This document shows positions 16,262 to 25,275 of a DNA stretch of 46,406 bases, piece after piece; the first letter of the stretch is position 1, and every line of letters begins with the position of its first letter. The notes beneath the pieces are model-generated. The model saw nothing but the letters and a program-made list of their open reading frames with translations. It ran no database searches and was not told the origin of the DNA. This DNA is from an uncultured Bacteroidota bacterium (GTDB lineage Bacteria; Bacteroidota; Bacteroidia; Chitinophagales; Chitinophagaceae). Location: the NCBI GenBank assembly GCA_903835005.1, contig CAILLK010000068.1, positions 1 to 46,406 on the forward strand, in the 5' to 3' direction. Position numbers and translations under genes: made by a program.

Positions 16262-19168
16262 ATGAACAAATTATCATTTTTCAAAAAAATTTCCCTTGTT
16301 TGTCTGTCTCTTTTCTTTTGTGTGCCGGGCAACACTTATGCATCCCATATACTGGGAGGCGATCTTACCTATACCCATGTTGCAGGCACTGTGGATTCTT
16401 ATAAAATCACACTTGTACTGTATGGTGATTGCGGACCATCTTCATTGGCAGCCTTTGTTGGCCTGCCAGTCAGCACACCTCAGATATGTATTTATAATGG
16501 CGCTACACTCGACACTTCCATCTACCTGAGCCTGCCAAATCCCCAATGCGGCGTTGAAGTGACTCCCCTCTGTTCCGGGGCCATTTCTCAATGCACCAGC
16601 TTATCTTCACCGATTATAGGGTTGAAGAAATTTGTCTTTTCCCGGACTATCTGGCTCTCAGGGACATCCTCTGTCTGGAGATTTGTATATACTTCGAACA
16701 ATGGATCAACTGGCGGCACTTATTCGTGTGGCGGCAGCCTGTCAGGAACAACGAGCTCTGCGCCATCAGCCGCAGGCCGTACAGCATCTATTACCAATAT
16801 AGTTGCCGGATCATTATTTCAATTAATTGACACGCTCAACAATACCGGCGGGCCCAACAGCAGCCCGGTATTTACCATTCCACCGCCTCCGTTTTACCGC
16901 AACATGATTGTAAACAATTATTACCCGGATGCCGTTGACCCTGATGGAGACAGCCTGACTTTCTCTTTGGCCAATCTGACCAATGGAACAGGGGCTTGCG
17001 GCACTGTTGGCGGAGCTGTCAGTTATGTGGGCAGCCTTTCCGGCACCAATCCGTTTTTACTTTCAGGCAGCCTTGGTTTCAATACTACCAACGGCCTGAT
17101 CACTTTTACGCCTAATGCCGTTCAGCGGGCAGTAGTAGATTACAACATCAGGGAGTTCCGCTCTGGTGTTCTGGTTGGCACCAGCCAGCGCGAAATGACC
17201 TTCAGCGTTCTTGCCGATACTGCGGAATTTGGAGTTCCCTGTTATGGTATACCAGATCCTGGCACAGCAGCATTCGGTACCGGCTGCGGAGTACCTGATA
17301 CTTTGAAATTAAGCGGTGAATTTCCCGGTTGCGGCCTTGCATTCCAATGGCAGTATTCTACGGATGGCGTTACCTGGACAAATATCAGCGGCGCGACTAC
17401 TTGTCCGTATACCTATACCCCGACTGGAAATTATTTTTATCGTTGCCAGGTTACCTGCACCTACAGCGCTCTGAGCAGCTATTCAAATTCAGTTTATGTG
17501 CCATTGAGCAGCGGCGGCATACTGCACAATACCATGAGTACACCGGTGGATACCTTCTGTAATGGCCCTGTACTTTATATTACGGCTTGCGGCGACAGTT
17601 CCTCAAGCTACAGTGTTGCCACCTCTTTTGGTGACGGAACATTCAGCAGTACTGCCCTTACCCCTACCCCAATTTGGAATGCAACCATCACCCACGCCTA
17701 CACCACACCTGGTTCTTATTATATTTATGAGGTTTTGTATAGCGGCACAACACCGGCAGACACCCTGGGCTTTACCTATGAGTATACTTACTGCCGTTCA
17801 TTGCCAGTTAAGTTTTATTACGATGCCAATTCAAATTGCCTTTTCGATGGCGGCGACAGCTATTGCTATTTACCTGTGCTTACAGAAGTAGATTCAAATG
17901 GCATACCTGTGGATACCATATCGGCAACAAGCGGATTTTATTATCGGGCGCTGGGCGGCCCGGGTACTGTTTATGAGTTCCGGATTATTTCTGCTCCGGC
18001 AGGTTTATATGAATCCTGCCCCACAAGCGGAATATTATACGACACTATATCATCAACCATAACAGATTATCCCAGCCTTTATTTCGCATTCAACTGCACC
18101 GGATCAACTTCTTTCGATCTGGCAGAATATGCCACTTTCCGTGCCGGCCCACATAATGGCGGGGCTACAATGATTGTGAACAACAGTTATTGCACTCCTG
18201 AAACGGCTACTTATACCATGACCTTCAGCCCTAAATACACTTTTGTAAATGCGTATCCGCCACCATCATCAGTTACCGGCAACCTGATTACCTGGAATCT
18301 CGATTCCGTTTCAGCGGTAAAACCTCCTTATGTATTCAATGTGTCCTTATGGAAGGCCGGAACACCGGACCTTACTATTGGTGACACTGTACATTCTGAT
18401 TACCTGGTAACACCTACCACCGGAGATGTAAATACCACAAATAACTCTTCTTCCAGAATTGATACCGTTCAGTCGGCTTATGACCCTAATTACCTGATAG
18501 TTAAACCGGCCGGGTATATACCGGCTGGCACCCAGTTGCAATACACCATAGGTTTTGAAAATACGGGTAATGCAATGGCCCATGATGTATATATACTGGA
18601 TACCATTTCCGACTTCATAGATATATCAAGCCTTAAGGTCCTTGCATCATCGGCTGCTATGCAGGAGGCGCCTTTTATTAACGGAGCTAATGCTGTAATA
18701 AAATTTGATTTTCCTCATATTAATCTTCCCGACAGTTCTCATCACAATCAGAATACCGGAATGGTAATATTTACAGTAAAAACTAAAACAGGCCTGCCCG
18801 ATGGCACAAAAATTTTCAGTCATGCAGGTATTTACTTTGACGATAATTTACCCGTGTTAACCGATACATCAGAAGATATCATTTGCAGTACCGGCGGCGC
18901 ATTATGTGCACTTATGGTTCCGGGAACAGTTATTAACCAGTCAATTGAATTATTCCCGAACCCCGCCACCAACCGGCTGACCATTAAAGCCGATAACAGT
19001 GCATGGCATAGCTTCACCATAACCAATACCATAGGGCAAACTATGGACCAAATGCCAATTTCAGGAACTGAAACAACCGTAAATGTGGCCAGCCTGCCGG
19101 CAGGTTTGTATTATATTACTTTCAGCGGAGGTAATGGCACAAAGATGATGAAGTTTGTGAAAATGTAA
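16262..19168 (+). CDS. Secreted T9SS surface protein with DUF7619, copy A
   Basis: 968 aa. Signal peptide (1-27, cleavage before SHILGG), then the N-terminal ASHILGGDLTYTHV domain common in Bacteroidota surface proteins. An Ig-like segment follows near 335-415, a PKD-like segment near 440-500 (TSFGDGTF...YTTPGSYYIYEV) and a DxNxNxxxD-type segment near 515-590. A DUF7619 domain lies near 735-880 (DPNYLIVKPAGYIP ... GIYFDDNLPV). The type A sorting domain is 895-968 (IELFPNPATNRLTI ... KFVKM). It is exported by T9SS and probably surface attached. It is the first of a tandem pair. A 20-bp perfect hairpin terminates it. Confidence 0.88.
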   Translation: MNKLSFFKKISLVCLSLFFCVPGNTYASHILGGDLTYTHVAGTVDSYKITLVLYGDCGPSSLAAFVGLPVSTPQICIYNGATLDTSIYLSLPNPQCGVEVTPLCSGAISQCTSLSSPIIGLKKFVFSRTIWLSGTSSVWRFVYTSNNGSTGGTYSCGGSLSGTTSSAPSAAGRTASITNIVAGSLFQLIDTLNNTGGPNSSPVFTIPPPPFYRNMIVNNYYPDAVDPDGDSLTFSLANLTNGTGACGTVGGAVSYVGSLSGTNPFLLSGSLGFNTTNGLITFTPNAVQRAVVDYNIREFRSGVLVGTSQREMTFSVLADTAEFGVPCYGIPDPGTAAFGTGCGVPDTLKLSGEFPGCGLAFQWQYSTDGVTWTNISGATTCPYTYTPTGNYFYRCQVTCTYSALSSYSNSVYVPLSSGGILHNTMSTPVDTFCNGPVLYITACGDSSSSYSVATSFGDGTFSSTALTPTPIWNATITHAYTTPGSYYIYEVLYSGTTPADTLGFTYEYTYCRSLPVKFYYDANSNCLFDGGDSYCYLPVLTEVDSNGIPVDTISATSGFYYRALGGPGTVYEFRIISAPAGLYESCPTSGILYDTISSTITDYPSLYFAFNCTGSTSFDLAEYATFRAGPHNGGATMIVNNSYCTPETATYTMTFSPKYTFVNAYPPPSSVTGNLITWNLDSVSAVKPPYVFNVSLWKAGTPDLTIGDTVHSDYLVTPTTGDVNTTNNSSSRIDTVQSAYDPNYLIVKPAGYIPAGTQLQYTIGFENTGNAMAHDVYILDTISDFIDISSLKVLASSAAMQEAPFINGANAVIKFDFPHINLPDSSHHNQNTGMVIFTVKTKTGLPDGTKIFSHAGIYFDDNLPVLTDTSEDIICSTGGALCALMVPGTVINQSIELFPNPATNRLTIKADNSAWHSFTITNTIGQTMDQMPISGTETTVNVASLPAGLYYITFSGGNGTKMMKFVKM

Positions 19169-19174
19169 TTTTTA

Positions 19175-19225
19175 ATCAGCAACTATTACATAAAACATAA
19201 AATACTTTATGTAATAGTTGCTGAT
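19175..19225 (+). terminator. Strong hairpin between the two paralogues
   Basis: A perfect 20-bp stem (19175-19194 with 19206-19225) and an 11-nt loop lie 7 bp after the copy A stop codon. It is AT-rich on both sides and could work in either direction. Confidence 0.8.
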
Positions 19226-19255
19226 AATTTAATTAAACCGAATTGATTTTGTGCT

Positions 19256-19263
19256 TATATTTG
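19256..19263 (+). promoter_or_regulatory. Probable -7 element for copy B
   Basis: TATATTTG matches TAnnTTTG exactly, 33 bp before the start codon at 19297. Together with the terminator just upstream, it indicates that copy B is transcribed separately. Confidence 0.5.
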
Positions 19264-19296
19264 GTTTAGAAATTCTCTAACCAAACTCTCAATGAA

Positions 19297-22188
19297 ATGA
19301 AAAAGCACCTCATCAACTGCCTTACCGGCCTGGCATTTTCTGCCCTTGCAATCATTACCCCTTCCAGTTCTTATGCCTCGCACATTATTGGCGCCGAGAT
19401 GACCTACAGCCACGTAAGTGGCCTTACCTACAAGGTAACAATCAACTTATATGGAGACTGCAATTCAGCCTCGCTTCCTGCATTTTCCGGATTACCGGTT
19501 AGTACACCACAAGTCTGTGTATTTGATGGCAGCACCAGTGTGTCGAACTTTAATTTATCTTTACCTTCACCTACCTGCGGCACCGAGGTTACCCCATTAT
19601 GTACAGGTATCAGTTCCACCTGTACCAATGTATCTTTCCCGATATCCGGCATAAAGAAATTCGTTTATTCCGGAAATGTTACACTACCCTATGCATCTGC
19701 TACCTGGAGGTTTATATATACCGGTAACAACGGCAGCACCAGCGGCACTTATTCCTGCAGTGGCAGCCTTACCGGCATATCAACTGCCTCCCCTGCCTCT
19801 GCCGGCAGATCAGCATCCATTACAAATATTACTGCAGGATCAAGTGTGCAACTAATTGATACATTAAACAACAGTAGTGCTGCTAACAGCAGTGTTACAT
19901 TTCTTAGTAATCCGGCTGCCTGGTACCCTAATTTAACAACTGATTATTTTTACCCGGATGCCGTTGACCCGGATGGAGACAGCCTTCATTTTGAGTTAAT
20001 TGCCGCTACTAATGGTGCCGGGGCGTGTGGTACTGTAGGAGGCAGCATAACTTATGTCACTCCCTTTACAGGCGCTCAGCCATTATCAGTTACAACACCA
20101 GTTACGGTTAACGGTTCGACGGGACTATTGACTTTTACTCCAAATGCCATCCAGCGATCAGTTGTTGTTTATAATGTTGAAGAGTTCCGCTCCGGCGTTC
20201 TGGTAGGTACTACTCAGCATGAAACGAACTTTCTTGTTGCTACAGCAGGTACTATTACAGCCACAACTCCCTGCATGGGTTTACCGGATGCCGGCAGTGC
20301 AACTGTAGCCACAGGCTGCGGTGTACCGGATACACTGGAAATAGCCGGCGATTATATTGGTTGTGGTCTTTCCTTCCAGTGGCAATCATCTGCCGATGAT
20401 ATAACATGGACCAATATCAGCGGTGCAACTACAAGCGCATATCCCATTACGCCGATCAGCAATAAGTTTTACAGATGCGAGGTAACCTGCGTTTACAGCG
20501 GTTTATCCAGTTATTCCAGCCCGGTATATGTGCCGCTGAGCAGTGGTGGCATTTTGCACAATGCCGTAACTACTCCGGTTGATACTTTCTGCAATGGCCC
20601 GGTAATATATATGAGCGCCTGTGGTACCGGCAGCTTCAATGTGACCACCTTTTTCGGTGATGGCACTTCCGGCAGCACTACTCTCAGCACTACCCCACTG
20701 TGCAATGCTACAATCACCCATATGTACCCTGCACCCGGGTCTTATTATATTTATGAAGTACTGTACAACGGCACAACTCCGGTGGATACTTTGGGCTTTA
20801 CCTATGAATATCAGTATTGCCGTACCCTGCCTGTTAAGTTCTATTACGATGCCAATTCAGACTGCATTATGGATGGCAGCGAAAGTTACTTATACCTGCC
20901 AGTGCTTACTGAAGTTGATTCAGATGGCGTTGCTGTAGATACCATCTCGGCAACCAGTGGTTTTTATTATAAAGCATTTGGCGGGACGGGCACAGTATAT
21001 ACCTTCAAAGTCATTTCTGCGCCTGCAGGTTTAACGGCCTCCTGCCCATCAAGTGGTATTTTGTACGATACCATTTCATCGGCGGTTACCGACTACCCCA
21101 GCCTTTATTTTGCTTTCAACTGTTCCGGTTCATCTTCTTTCGACCTGGCAGAATATGCATCCTTCCGCGCTGGGCCTCATAGTGGCGGCGCTACAATGAT
21201 TGTGGAAAATAACTATTGCACACCGAAGACTGCCACCTATACCATGACTTTCAGCCCTAAATATGCCTTTGTGAGCGCTTATCCGCCGCCAGCATCAGTG
21301 GCAGGCAACCTGATTACCTGGAATGTGGATTCAGTTTCTGCGGTTAAACCTCCATATGTGTTTAATGTATCCTTCTGGAAAGCCGGAGCGCCCGATCTGA
21401 CCATAGGAGATACAGTACATTCTGATTACCTGGTAACACCAACTACAGGTGATGCTGCACCTGCCAATAACTCATCATCCAGAATAGATACTGTGCAGGC
21501 ATCTTACGACCCCAATTACCTGGCTGTTAATCCTGCTGGTTTTATTCCTTCAGGCACCCAATTGCAATACACCATAGGTTTTGAAAACACAGGTAATGGT
21601 GTAGCTCACGATGTTTATATAATGGATACCATATCAGATTATATAGATCTGGCCAGCCTTAAGGTTGTAGCCTCATCTGCAAAGATGCAGATAGCGCCCT
21701 ACATCAGTGGCAGCAAAGCTGTAGTGAAATTTGATTTCCCCAACATCAACCTGCCCGACAGTTCGCACCATAACCAGAATCAGGGAATGGTAATTTTTAC
21801 CGTTAAAACAAAAACAGGTCTTGCCAACGGAACAACTATTTTAAGCAATGCAGGTATTTACTTCGATGACAATGCTCCGGTACCAACCAATACCGTTGAA
21901 GATATTATCTGCAACGGAGGCTCATGCTCATTGTCAGTTACCGGTGTTTTAGCAGGTCAGGAAATTGAATTATTCCCTAATCCTGCCACCAATAAGCTGA
22001 CTATCAGGGCAGATAACAGTGCATGGCACAGCTACACTATTACTAATACAATTGGCCAGACTATGGACCAGAAGCCAATTGCAGCATATGAAACTATAGT
22101 AAATGTAGCCACCCTGCCGGCTGGCTTGTACTATATTACCTTCAATGGCAGTAATGGAACCAAGGTACTGAAGTTTGTGAAAATGTAA
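19297..22188 (+). CDS. Secreted T9SS surface protein with DUF7619, copy B
   Basis: 963 aa, a close paralogue of copy A along its whole length with the same domain order: signal peptide, ASHIIGAEMTYSHV domain, Ig-like and PKD-like segments, DxNSDCIMD segment, DUF7619 (DPNYLAVNPAGFIP ... GIYFDDNAPV), and a type A sorting domain ending KFVKM. The DUF7619 and sorting regions are the most alike, while the 200-330 region has drifted more. Two ATGs are possible (19292 and 19297, different frames); only 19297 opens this frame. Tandem duplication is the simplest origin. The function is unknown; adhesion is inferred from the domain types. Confidence 0.88.
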   Translation: MKKHLINCLTGLAFSALAIITPSSSYASHIIGAEMTYSHVSGLTYKVTINLYGDCNSASLPAFSGLPVSTPQVCVFDGSTSVSNFNLSLPSPTCGTEVTPLCTGISSTCTNVSFPISGIKKFVYSGNVTLPYASATWRFIYTGNNGSTSGTYSCSGSLTGISTASPASAGRSASITNITAGSSVQLIDTLNNSSAANSSVTFLSNPAAWYPNLTTDYFYPDAVDPDGDSLHFELIAATNGAGACGTVGGSITYVTPFTGAQPLSVTTPVTVNGSTGLLTFTPNAIQRSVVVYNVEEFRSGVLVGTTQHETNFLVATAGTITATTPCMGLPDAGSATVATGCGVPDTLEIAGDYIGCGLSFQWQSSADDITWTNISGATTSAYPITPISNKFYRCEVTCVYSGLSSYSSPVYVPLSSGGILHNAVTTPVDTFCNGPVIYMSACGTGSFNVTTFFGDGTSGSTTLSTTPLCNATITHMYPAPGSYYIYEVLYNGTTPVDTLGFTYEYQYCRTLPVKFYYDANSDCIMDGSESYLYLPVLTEVDSDGVAVDTISATSGFYYKAFGGTGTVYTFKVISAPAGLTASCPSSGILYDTISSAVTDYPSLYFAFNCSGSSSFDLAEYASFRAGPHSGGATMIVENNYCTPKTATYTMTFSPKYAFVSAYPPPASVAGNLITWNVDSVSAVKPPYVFNVSFWKAGAPDLTIGDTVHSDYLVTPTTGDAAPANNSSSRIDTVQASYDPNYLAVNPAGFIPSGTQLQYTIGFENTGNGVAHDVYIMDTISDYIDLASLKVVASSAKMQIAPYISGSKAVVKFDFPNINLPDSSHHNQNQGMVIFTVKTKTGLANGTTILSNAGIYFDDNAPVPTNTVEDIICNGGSCSLSVTGVLAGQEIELFPNPATNKLTIRADNSAWHSYTITNTIGQTMDQKPIAAYETIVNVATLPAGLYYITFNGSNGTKVLKFVKM

Positions 22189-22231
22189 TTTCTCTTATAA
22201 ATTTAATATTTAAAATATAACCATTAAATAG

Positions 22232-22267
22232 AGAAGACCCTGTTGATTTATTTCAACAGGGTCTTCT
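22232..22267 (+). terminator. Intrinsic terminator after copy B
   Basis: A perfect 15-bp stem (agaagaccctgttga with its complement) and a 6-nt loop, 43 bp after the stop codon. Confidence 0.8.
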
Positions 22268-22342
22268 GCATTTATTTGAATTACCCCCTTTTTCACCCAC
22301 ACATTCCCCATAATTTAAATATTTTTTCCCAAATGATTATTG

Positions 22343-22350
22343 TACTTTCG
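22343..22350 (+). promoter_or_regulatory. Probable -7 element for the M13 peptidase
   Basis: TACTTTCG, one base off TAnnTTTG, 23 bp before the start codon. The -33 region is T-rich only. Confidence 0.4.
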
Positions 22351-22373
22351 CATCCAAATAGCAACAACATATC

Positions 22374-24413
22374 ATGTATTTAAAGAGAATAATGCTTGCC
22401 GGTGCTGCAGTTGTGGCCCTGGCATCCTGCCAGCAGGGAGGAACAAAGTCTGCAAGCGTAAAGCTGCTTGACCCGGCGAATATGGATACAACCGTGAATC
22501 CGGGCGATAATTTCAACCTGTATGCCAACGGCACCTGGCTGAAGAACAACCCTGTACCCGGCACAGAAACCCGCTGGGGAAGTTTTAATATCCTGGTTGA
22601 AAATAACTATAAAAACCTGCATGGCCTGCTCGATTCAGTAGCGGCTATCAAAGATGCCCCACAGGGCAGTATGACGCAGAAGGTGGGCGATTTCTACCGT
22701 ACCGGTATGGACAGCGCTGCCATTAATCAGAAAGGCATAACACCACTGAATGATATCATTGCCCGTATCAATAACCTCAAAGATGCCAGCGGCATCCTGA
22801 ATGAGGTAGCTATTGAGCAAATGGAAGGCATTGGACAGTTGTTCAGCTTCGGCATATCGCCCGATGACAAAAATGTATCTAAGGAAATATGCCAGTTCGG
22901 GCAGGGTGGATTGGGCATGCCTGGCCGCGAATATTATTTCGATAAAGACGACAGGACAACCAAAATCCGGGATGCCTATAAGCTGTATATTCCTAAAATG
23001 CTGGTACTTTCAGGAGAAGACCAGGCTACAGCCGATAAGGACGGTACTGACATTTATAACCTTGAATTAGCGCTGGCCGGTTCATCCATGACCCGTGTGG
23101 AAATGCGGGACCCATACAAGCTTTACAACAAATTCACCCTGGATGAAATCAACAAACGCACGCCAGGTGTTGACTGGAAAACCCTCCTGGCCAATTTTAA
23201 AGTAACCGGCCAGGATACAATTATAGTAGGTATGCCCGATTTCTTTACCGAAATGGCCAAAGTGTTGCAATCAACCCCGGTTGATACATGGAAGAAGTAC
23301 CTGAAATTCCACCTGGTCAACAGCATGGCATCTACCCTCAGCGCTTCTTTCGATACCACCCGCTTTGCTTTTTACGGCAAACTGATGAGGGGCCAGAAAG
23401 AGCAGAAACCGCGCTGGAAGCGCATATTACAGGAAGTAGATGGTTCTGTGGGCGACCTGCTGGGTCAGCTTTATGTAGCTAAATACTTCAGGCCGGAAGC
23501 CAAACAGCGCATGCTGGACCTGGTGAACAACCTTCAGAGCACCTATGCCGAGCGCATACAGAAGCTGGACTGGATGAGCGACAGCACCAAGAAAAAAGCC
23601 ATCATAAAGCTCAACGCGTTTATGAAAAAAATAGGCTATACCGATAAATGGAAAGACTACAGCGCCATGAACATTGCCAAGGATGACTATGTGAAAAACG
23701 TAATCGCTTCATCGCAGTGGGCCTACAATTATGAGCTCAGCAAGCTGGGCAAACCGGTTGACCGCACTGAGTGGGGCATGACGCCTCCAACCGTAAATGC
23801 CTATTACAATCCGGCATTCAACGAAATCGTTTTCCCTGCCGGTATCCTGCAGTTCCCGTTCTTTGATGAGACCGCCGACGATGCGGTAAACTATGGCGGC
23901 ATAGGCGCAGTAATAGGCCACGAAATGACCCATGGATTCGACGATCAGGGCCGCCTGTATAATGCTGAAGGCAACCTGAGCAACTGGTGGAGTCCTGCCG
24001 ATTCAACCAACTTTACACTCAAGGCTAATGTGATGGTGGATCAGTTCAATAAAATGATTGTTATTGATACCAGCCATGCAAACGGAGCGCTTACCGAAGG
24101 TGAAAACCTTGCCGACCTTGGCGGACTGAATATTGCCTACGAGGCATTCAAGAAGACCAAGCAGGGTCAGAGCCAGGAAAAGATTGACGGCTTTACACCC
24201 GATCAGCGTTTCTTCCTGAGCTGGGCCCAGGTATGGCGTGCCAATACCACCCCCGAAGAAATAGCCTCCCGCCTCAAAACTGATCCGCACTCCCCTTCTG
24301 AACTGCGTTGCAACATGACCCCAAGCAATATGGAAGCATGGTACAAAGCATTCAACATAAAACCAGGCAGCAAGTACTACCGCCCGGAGAATGAGCGTGC
24401 AAGAGTATGGTAG
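22374..24413 (+). CDS. M13 family zinc metallopeptidase, lipoprotein
   Basis: 679 aa. Lipoprotein signal with lipobox LASC (cysteine near 19), so it is anchored to a membrane facing the periplasm or surface. The N-terminal M13 domain begins around residue 38 (DTTVNPGDNFNLYANGTWLK). The neprilysin-type zinc site is HEMTH with histidines 516 and 520 and glutamate 517. The third ligand region is ENLADLGG with glutamate 577 and aspartate 581. NAYYNPAFNEIVFPAGILQ near 477-495 is the substrate-binding NAYY motif of the family. It cleaves short peptides. It is monocistronic, bounded by terminators on both sides. Confidence 0.95.
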   Translation: MYLKRIMLAGAAVVALASCQQGGTKSASVKLLDPANMDTTVNPGDNFNLYANGTWLKNNPVPGTETRWGSFNILVENNYKNLHGLLDSVAAIKDAPQGSMTQKVGDFYRTGMDSAAINQKGITPLNDIIARINNLKDASGILNEVAIEQMEGIGQLFSFGISPDDKNVSKEICQFGQGGLGMPGREYYFDKDDRTTKIRDAYKLYIPKMLVLSGEDQATADKDGTDIYNLELALAGSSMTRVEMRDPYKLYNKFTLDEINKRTPGVDWKTLLANFKVTGQDTIIVGMPDFFTEMAKVLQSTPVDTWKKYLKFHLVNSMASTLSASFDTTRFAFYGKLMRGQKEQKPRWKRILQEVDGSVGDLLGQLYVAKYFRPEAKQRMLDLVNNLQSTYAERIQKLDWMSDSTKKKAIIKLNAFMKKIGYTDKWKDYSAMNIAKDDYVKNVIASSQWAYNYELSKLGKPVDRTEWGMTPPTVNAYYNPAFNEIVFPAGILQFPFFDETADDAVNYGGIGAVIGHEMTHGFDDQGRLYNAEGNLSNWWSPADSTNFTLKANVMVDQFNKMIVIDTSHANGALTEGENLADLGGLNIAYEAFKKTKQGQSQEKIDGFTPDQRFFLSWAQVWRANTTPEEIASRLKTDPHSPSELRCNMTPSNMEAWYKAFNIKPGSKYYRPENERARVW

Positions 24414-24437
24414 TTAATAGTTTGAAAATCATTATAG

Positions 24438-24466
24438 AAATCCTCCATTCGAAAGATGGAGGATTT
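24438..24466 (+). terminator. Intrinsic terminator after the M13 peptidase
   Basis: An 11-bp stem (aaatcctccat with atggaggattt), 7-nt loop, then a T tract, 25 bp after the stop codon. Confidence 0.85.
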
Positions 24467-24479
24467 TTTTGGCCCTGAT

Positions 24480-25200
24480 TTTACAATAACCAGCAAATGT
24501 ATAAAATTTTCAATAAACAGAACTGATGATGGGAGATGATTTCAACTGAATAAGCGGCAGACGGATTCAGGAAACTGTTGCGGCAACATTCTAAATCAGG
24601 GTTATATATACTGAATCCGGCTTCTGTTTTTCTCAATATTGACTAAGCATTTTTCATTGGGTGGTAGTTTATAATTATGCAGGTTTAAGCAATACAGGCA
24701 ACTTACACTACTGCAACATCATCCAAAAGTTTAAGATTGTCAATTGCAATCAGTCCTTAAGGGGGTATTGTTTAAAAAAAAATTAGCTTCCTGATAGCCT
24801 TATTATGCCATATCCGGCATTTTCAATAAGCTTTATCAATTCTCTGAATTTTCAAAGAGTTTAATGAAACTGCAATCAATTAAATTTCCACTAAACAAGG
24901 TTTAGTATAGGTAAATTTCCGGAAATACATTCATACCAGGTAAAAACTCCTGCTGCAAAGCCTTTTAGATATTCAATGATCAATGATTTTCTCCTTGAAA
25001 CTGCAATCCATGTCTGTCTTTTATTGGTTGCTTTCAATAACCAAGATGCGTTTTTCACTTGTTGATTGGTATTAGATTCGGCTATCGCCCTGCCCCACAC
25101 AGCTAAATGATGGCAAAATAAAAAGGAAGAAATATTACCCATTCTTTATTCGATAAACAATGATAAAATCTATTATAAACCGGAAATAAATAATCGGCGG
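24480..25200. other. Gene-free stretch
   Basis: No convincing gene. One structured patch: a 9-bp stem cggattcag/ctgaatccg (24562-24570 with 24611-24619) encloses a small hairpin tgttg/caaca (24576-24588). An 83-codon minus-strand frame (24891-25142) has no recognisable features and no clear promoter. Confidence 0.4.
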
Positions 25201-25214
25201 ATACATATAAAAAC

Positions 25215-25248
25215 AGAAATCGGGTAGCCCTGAAGCCACCCGATTTCT
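25215..25248 (-). terminator. Intrinsic terminator of the giant adhesin gene
   Basis: An 11-bp stem (agaaatcgggt with acccgatttct) followed on the minus strand by five T residues, 28 bp after the stop codon. Confidence 0.8.
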
Positions 25249-25275
25249 GAAATCTTTGTTTGAGTTTTTTATTTC

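Noticed and set aside
24891..25142. 83-codon minus-strand frame between the M13 peptidase and the adhesin
   Set aside because: No signal peptide, domain or promoter; probably chance.
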